Below, in pieces: positions 58,427 to 64,000 of a stretch of DNA of 64,000 nt (positions are counted from its first letter, which is position 1; every line of letters starts with the position of its first letter). The translations under genes were made by a program, and so were the position numbers. The notes beneath the pieces were generated by a model. The model ran no database searches. It worked only from the letters and a program-made list of their open reading frames with translations, and was not told the DNA's origin. The DNA lies in NCBI GenBank assembly GCA_022818135.1, contig JAFMSR010000014.1:41403487-41467486 (forward strand), given 5' to 3'. Source of the stretch: Saxidomus purpurata (Eukaryota > Mollusca > Bivalvia > Venerida > Veneridae).

Positions 58427-58859
58427 TTAAAGCACGTGGTAAAAATAAGCTGATATTATATATTTGCAAAACCGATAAGATAGAAGCTGTTTTACGTTCT
58501 CGTATTTTTTCTAAAAGATATGAAAAGGAACATTACAATTAAACAATTATTAAACGTTTTAATGAAGGAAATGTGTATAGCATTTTTAATGTCTATTTCG
58601 TATTTTTTGCTCAGTTCAAACCTTTTTCTTCACTTCTAATACCGCTCCTACCATGTACTTCCGGAAAAACTATTCCATAATGGCCGCCGCCGTCATCGGC
58701 GGCGCCAATAACTTTTTTGTCAACATCGGTAACATTTTCAAAATATTGTGAATAATATTTACTTCTTTTCTTCTGCTATCTACTGGTTCTGATTCAGCGA
58801 TCAGTGCAGATCCGTGCAGTCCTAAGAGTTTCTAGATCTTGCACGAAACGCTAAAATGT
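58427..58859. other. Unassigned DNA with a small GC-rich hairpin
   Basis: ATGGCCGCCGCCGTCATCGG then CGGCGCC (58681-58707) folds on itself and includes a YY1-like ATGGCCGCC word. No gene. Confidence 0.4.
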
Positions 58860-58990
58860 GTGAACAAAACTATAGAACGAGTTACAGGAAAAACGTTACA
58901 TTTTTTACGACATGTCAATTATCTGCAGTCTATTATGAACAACGAAAAGACAGTTCTCCTTTCAGGCAATCTTAAGAAATGTAAATTTGA
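58860..58990 (+). repeat. Lambda block, copy 2
   Basis: Diverged match to 50400-50540: TTTTTTACGACATGTCA, then CAGTCTATTATGAACAACGA. Confidence 0.55.
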
Positions 58991-61900
58991 TGCATATCGT
59001 CTAGAAAAACAGTCCTAAAGACGATTGTGCAGTGCTTACTTTGCACATCTATGAACCAGAAACCTTTTATATTGATGTTCCGACAGACGTCTGCTCTTCT
59101 GTGACGTTTATAGCACGATGTTAGTTTAATATCATATCGATTGAAATACTCAATAAATATATAGCAAGTTTGATTTTCATCAATTCTGTAAGATCAGAGC
59201 AAACACTGAATCGATGACGCCTAACACATACTGTTAACCGTGATACCATCACGCTATTGCAACACTAAAAAGATACAAGAGCGGAGCCACTAAACCTGTC
59301 AAATGCATTGTTGTACTTTGTTAAGATTGTTGATACACTAAGCTCTGTTGGTTCAGCGACATCGCCGAGCACTTTAATGATTGTCTATCACGACAAACAT
59401 CATAATTGTAATTATAGGGGTGATATACGCATTATTTGTTCAATTCTACTTGTCCAGTGTAGTCGGGTAATAACACTGCAACAGCTATAGACGAAGAACT
59501 TTTGCTGTTACCACATTCCAAGAATATCACATTAGCTAAGATAAGTTTTTTTCGGTAAAATGACAAATCAAGAGTCTTATCATCTAGCAGCACTCAGCAC
59601 GGCATTCACGGCAAGACACTTTTCAAATCTTTGGAAGTAAAACATGGTTTAATGGAAAAGCGACGAGAAACTCGCATGATTATCAGAGGTTAACGTTTAA
59701 CGTGACTTTATTCCACAAAGAGTAGGTCATAAAGTGACTGAACCTTTGAAGCAATTATTTTCTGATCTTATAATTATTTCAGATCACATATAATATTAAA
59801 ACAAGTAAATTACTTGCCTTTGAATACAGAAATCGTCTATCTATCTTCTTCTATGTATCTTATTACATATAACAGAAATTTTTTTTTATCAATATAACAA
59901 TTGCATCAGGGGAAATTATTATCTGAGATATAGACATTTTCAAAGTGAAATGTATACCTATGTTATTACATAAAACGGAAATTGCATTAGCTCGGTTACT
60001 GATTACAGGAAATAATTTTCTCAATGTAGGATTATAAGCTAAATAAATTCAAATTTATATTTTCTATTCCTACGTTCAGTCAATCATGAACATGTTCATT
60101 TCCCCAAGGAAAAAAATCCGAGCTCAGCATTGTTTAGTAATTGTGTATGACAATTTAAATATTATGCTATAACAATAAATTAAAAAGCAATTACTAAAAA
60201 ATGTATATAACCCACAAAAACTAATGGTGTTAAAAGCTACATACATGTGTTTGTACATAATTTACGAAAACGGGAAACAATATTTCGGTGTCGGAAACTA
60301 TTAACCACTCTCCATAAAATTATATTGTATTGGTGTAAAAATTGTTCTATGAAAGGCCTTTTTATCACGTATATAAAATGAAACAGGTATTACCATTCTG
60401 CTTATGAAAACTTGACATCTTTTTATCCAGAAATTCTACAATTAATATGACATTGTGTGAAATCAAAATTAAAATAAAACTGTGAATGAATAAGTAAGAC
60501 ATATGCATTATCAGAAAAGGTGGACGGATAGGTAATTTATTGCACATACACCGACAAGACTTCGATTGACCAGAAGAACTCCCGGGTAGGCCCTAATTAT
60601 TACATTATTACATCTTACTTTAAGTGGAACTCGTAGACCTGATTTGCAACAGGGTAACACCTGAGATAAGCATTGTAACAAGATATCTTTATATGCACTG
60701 GGCCATAGTGTATACTTTCATCCTATATGACTGCTACCAATTCAATCTGAGACAGAAAATAGCTAAATGTGATGTAAATAATGCCGTCATTGGCTTCTTT
60801 TTCGAGAATGAGATAGTTTGCCTTTTTTGTTTTGAAACAAAACTGTTAAGAAATACCTTAATTGATGAAGAAGTCATTTATTCTCAAAGTTGTGTTATTT
60901 TGAGATGACCATATGCAATTTATGTATGACCATTGCCTGATATCGGCATGTCAGTGTAAACAAATGATAGTGAATCGTTAAAGATAAGTCTTTACCGTTC
61001 AAAAATCATTTTTTTAAGTTTGCCTGCATGTTGTAAGGTTACATTTTTTTTATTACAAAGGATAGTTGTTAGCAACTTTACATGTTTTACGTGCCTATCC
61101 TTCTGCTTTTAAAATTTTGCTACCAGATTAAAACATCTGTGCTTTAAGCTTAACCTCCAATGTGTCTTAAGCGTACTGTTGTCGGCAATCAAATGTTTAA
61201 TAAACAAGCTTTCCGAAAAGTACTTCGTACAAAACGGAGAATTAGTCCAGTAATTATTAATTGAACGATGTGTTATCAGTAATTGAAAGGATTATGTCAA
61301 AGAAAGATTCTGAGATAATTTTTGAATTTTTTTTTTTAAATACCCCTTTATATAACACCGATACCATCCTTGAGACTTTTTGTACGACAGAATATTTTGG
61401 CTAAGAAAAGGAGGTAAGTGTATATAAGGAGAAAAACTGTATGCAGACAATGTCGCAAAATGATAGCATGATGTTGCAAAACTGCCATTAACTTGTCGTC
61501 TTCGTATTGAGGGAGAACGGTGTCTCGCCATAAGTAACAATAAAAGTCTTTCAAGAAGCAATGAATTTTTTATTTATGACCATTATGAATCAGCGAGAAC
61601 ATAATGTAAATAAAGGACCATTGAAACCTTAAATGACACTCCCATTTCGGGTCTAGTTAAAGCACGGATTCTTTTTTCAAAACTAGTTGACAGAAATCTA
61701 GATGACTTTAATCCAAGGACTTTATTGTGAAAAAGTCAAATCATTTCGTCGGTTACAATAATATGTTAAAGAGAGCTTATTAAGTTTAACTACCCTTTTA
61801 CTTGTACTTTTTATCATAAATTCGTGCTATATAGAGAGAACAAGCTGCTTTGCGATAACATATATATTACACTGGCTTTTGGCAATAGGGGTTCTCATTA

Positions 61901-62860
61901 TGATATGCTGCTGTGCATGTGCATAAGACTATCTTTAGATCCGCGACAGTAAAAAGTTTGCACTCTATCTTCGTGAGTCCTTAGATTGATATATCGTCAA
62001 TTAAAAGACTTGCAATTACTGCTAGATCTAAAGCATGCATGTCAATTATATGTAATTTGTCCATTAATGAAATACGTTATTAGAGCAAATGAATTATCGA
62101 TTACTTTATCTTTACACTGTGCAATGTCTCTGGTATTTCCGTTGAAGCGACTTTATGACCTATTCGTTGTGTTGACGGTGACATTTACTAATACAATGTA
62201 AATTTTCCGTACGTCTTACAGTATTTGACAGGGTTTTTATCTTATTCGAGCCGCGGGACTTACCTAATACTTGTGAAAATGAACAGTAGATCTCCCTTAT
62301 CTGTTTATTAATCCATTTATTCCTAAGAGTGCAATGTATAAGAAAGTGCCTTATTAAAGTGTTTAATGTCTATTACTTTTTACATGACTACGTCATAATA
62401 CTGTTCCGATATTGTTGTTTTCTCAGACAGTAACTACTGGTAATTTGTCCAAAAAAACCCTATCATTTGTCTTATAAACTTCAGTTAAGAATCGAAATAC
62501 GTTATATATCAACACAGAAGGTAAAACAAAAATGCCAAATCAAAAAAAAAAAAATTTTAGACTGTCTTCCGGTGGCTTGCAATAAGTGTTTGGCCCAACA
62601 TTGCGTGAAGTTCGTGGTTCACTGAGCATTGAGGTTATGATGCTCATCCTTGTTACCGAAGCAGACACAGTATCAAATATATCTACATCTCTCCGTTTAC
62701 AGCTGGCAAGTGTAATAGCGTTAAAAATTATTTTTTGTCCAATCGCAGCGTAGTTCTCGCTGCACTTTAACTTGGGTAAATCAAGAATTATAAACAGAGT
62801 CAGTAAATAGGGGAACAATGCTGATTTACAAAGAATAATTCCAAACACTTTGTAGGTTAA
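58991..62860. other. Intergenic/intronic DNA, no supported gene
   Basis: About 3.9 kb. The longest frames (94 codons at 60624-60908 plus; 89 at 61292-61561 minus; 102 at 62540-62848 minus, with a GTG start) have no recognisable domain, signal or splice support and are within chance expectation. An A-run lies at 62543-62555. No repeats recognised. Confidence 0.4.
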
Positions 62861-62953
62861 TGTTCATTTTGATGCATATACTACAATAATATGGTCGCGC
62901 GGCATACGCCACGCCTGATCAATTTATTTTCGTAAATGCATCAAAATGAACAC
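62861..62953. mobile_element. Small MITE-like inverted-repeat element
   Basis: TGTTCATTTTGATGCAT at the left and ATGCATCAAAATGAACA at the right form perfect 17-bp terminal inverted repeats around a GC-richer centre (GGTCGCGCGGCATACGCC). No clear target duplication; non-coding. Confidence 0.75.
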
Positions 62954-64000
62954 TACTCTATACTAATTCAACTATTTTATTTCTTTATCATGGACTATAA
63001 TATTATTGTAGATTGAGATATTATAATTTAGATTTATAAATTCGATTGACCAAGATTTTCCAATGAATAACTGGATGGATGTGTCCCTCATTCGGTAACT
63101 ATCTTCCTCCCGTTAATATGAAGTTATTTTCTTAGAACGTTTCCCCGGATGTTGTTTCCTTAAGCCAAATTAGCAAAATGTCAAATGCAAAATGTCAAAA
63201 ACCTCTTGAAATCTTCATGGCATAACTATTTCATCATTTCATGTGAGAATATATTCTTAATAGCTAGTCATTTCTCATAAATTATAGTATATCTTTTGTT
63301 CATTACATTCTGATGTCATTACATGTACGTCTATTCCTTAAAACAATTCGAATCTAGATCACGCAAAAATGACGGAGAAAACTTCTATATTTGAAACTAG
63401 ACTTTACCGTGCAACAACAGTTGTTAGGAGTAGTGTTTATTAAAAACAAAATTTTTGATGTCATCGTTTGAAACTGATTACTGACTTCTGTAGGAAAACA
63501 AACAAACACTGTTACTACATTATGTATATCTAACTTCACTTGCAAATCAAAATACCATGTGGATATGTTATCAAAGAAACGTGACTTTTACATTGTTAAC
63601 TAGAAACAAAGATCCGCAGCACACAACGTTCTCTACCATTCATACTTAAATCAAACATGCGTTCGTAAATTAATCTCTGCAAAATGATTGCAATCAATGA
63701 AATCGCTCAGCAATTAGGGCATGTTTATATCAGCGGGAGGTCTAAACTGTATGTCGATATAAAAACAATCAAGTTCTAAATCTGGTAAAATAACACTACC
63801 AGACAATTTCTGGCTAATAGAAAAAGTAAGTGCATGAACTTGAAGTAAAATGTTGAAATCGAGCTGGAATAAAATGTTAGACAATTAAGCCCATTAAGTT
63901 TAATTCTTAGGAATATGACCGAGTGCAAATAAAATATTAGGCATTTTAGCTGATGATGTTAAGTTTTAGGGATATTACCGAGAGCACCAAATGTAATGTT
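62954..64000. other. Intergenic/intronic DNA, nothing recognised
   Basis: Two short tandem-like segments near the end (AGCCCATTAAGTTTAATTCTTAGGAATATGACCGAG... and TGATGATGTTAAGTTTTAGGGATATTACCGAG...) suggest a diverged duplication of about 70 bp at 63870-63995. No gene seen. Confidence 0.4.

Noticed and set aside
62540..62848. 102-codon minus-strand frame with a hydrophobic N-terminus
   Set aside because: The start is GTG, no domain was recognised, no splice or polyadenylation context was found, and a few frames of this length are expected by chance in 64 kb at this composition.

Overview
The window is AT-rich animal nuclear DNA with no intact protein-coding gene, rRNA or functional tRNA that I can support. 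The content points to a mollusc, probably a bivalve: several tRNA-derived SINEs, many short palindromic MITEs, frequent ACATGTA-type words, and dispersed repeats of a kind I associate with bivalve genomes. That assignment rests on pattern memory, not a search.

Layout. 1-11.6 kb is intergenic or intronic DNA with two copies of a palindromic MITE (298-454, 4186-4313), a (GT)n-bearing dispersed repeat (1085-1412), a mobile repeat whose second copy lies inverted at 34.8 kb (8655-8935), minisatellites (4468, 9624, 9866) and a GC-rich hairpin (10415-10556). 11.7-23.7 kb holds two interleaved families of diverged, non-coding paralogous blocks (called alpha and beta here), most with a TGACGTCA (CRE-like) site near one end. 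It also holds a 40-bp minisatellite broken by a long A/T homopolymer tract and a SINE. 25-59 kb is a second set of diverged duplicated blocks (gamma to lambda). Their order recurs three or more times, so this looks like an old tandem segmental duplication with units of several kb. A few splice-site-bounded mini-exons and one leader-like short ORF are the only hints of a gene.

The most interesting locus is 38.5-46.1 kb. One delta block is split by a 15-bp satellite, which appears to have grown from a pogo/Tigger-like element end. That satellite is in turn split by a ~7-kb element with very long terminal inverted repeats (39118-46076). The element carries a broken, rearranged gene on the minus strand (44.56-44.17 kb and 41.35-40.43 kb). 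It resembles a widespread but, as far as I know, uncharacterised metazoan repeat-associated protein family with acidic DG / VxDxY / (E/D)TDVLVL motifs. A small TA-flanked MITE has jumped into the pseudogene. Other well-defined elements are a hAT-type MITE with a perfect 8-bp target-site duplication (32592-33332), a TTAA-flanked MITE (26130-26459), two inverted TA-flanked MITEs (37671-37902, 47608-47806), and an 828-bp foldback element packed with TTTCGT...ACGAAA palindromes with a perfect 6-bp duplication (53751-54578). 59-64 kb is largely featureless.

The interest of the window is therefore in its mobile elements and its duplication history. No set of genes here works together.
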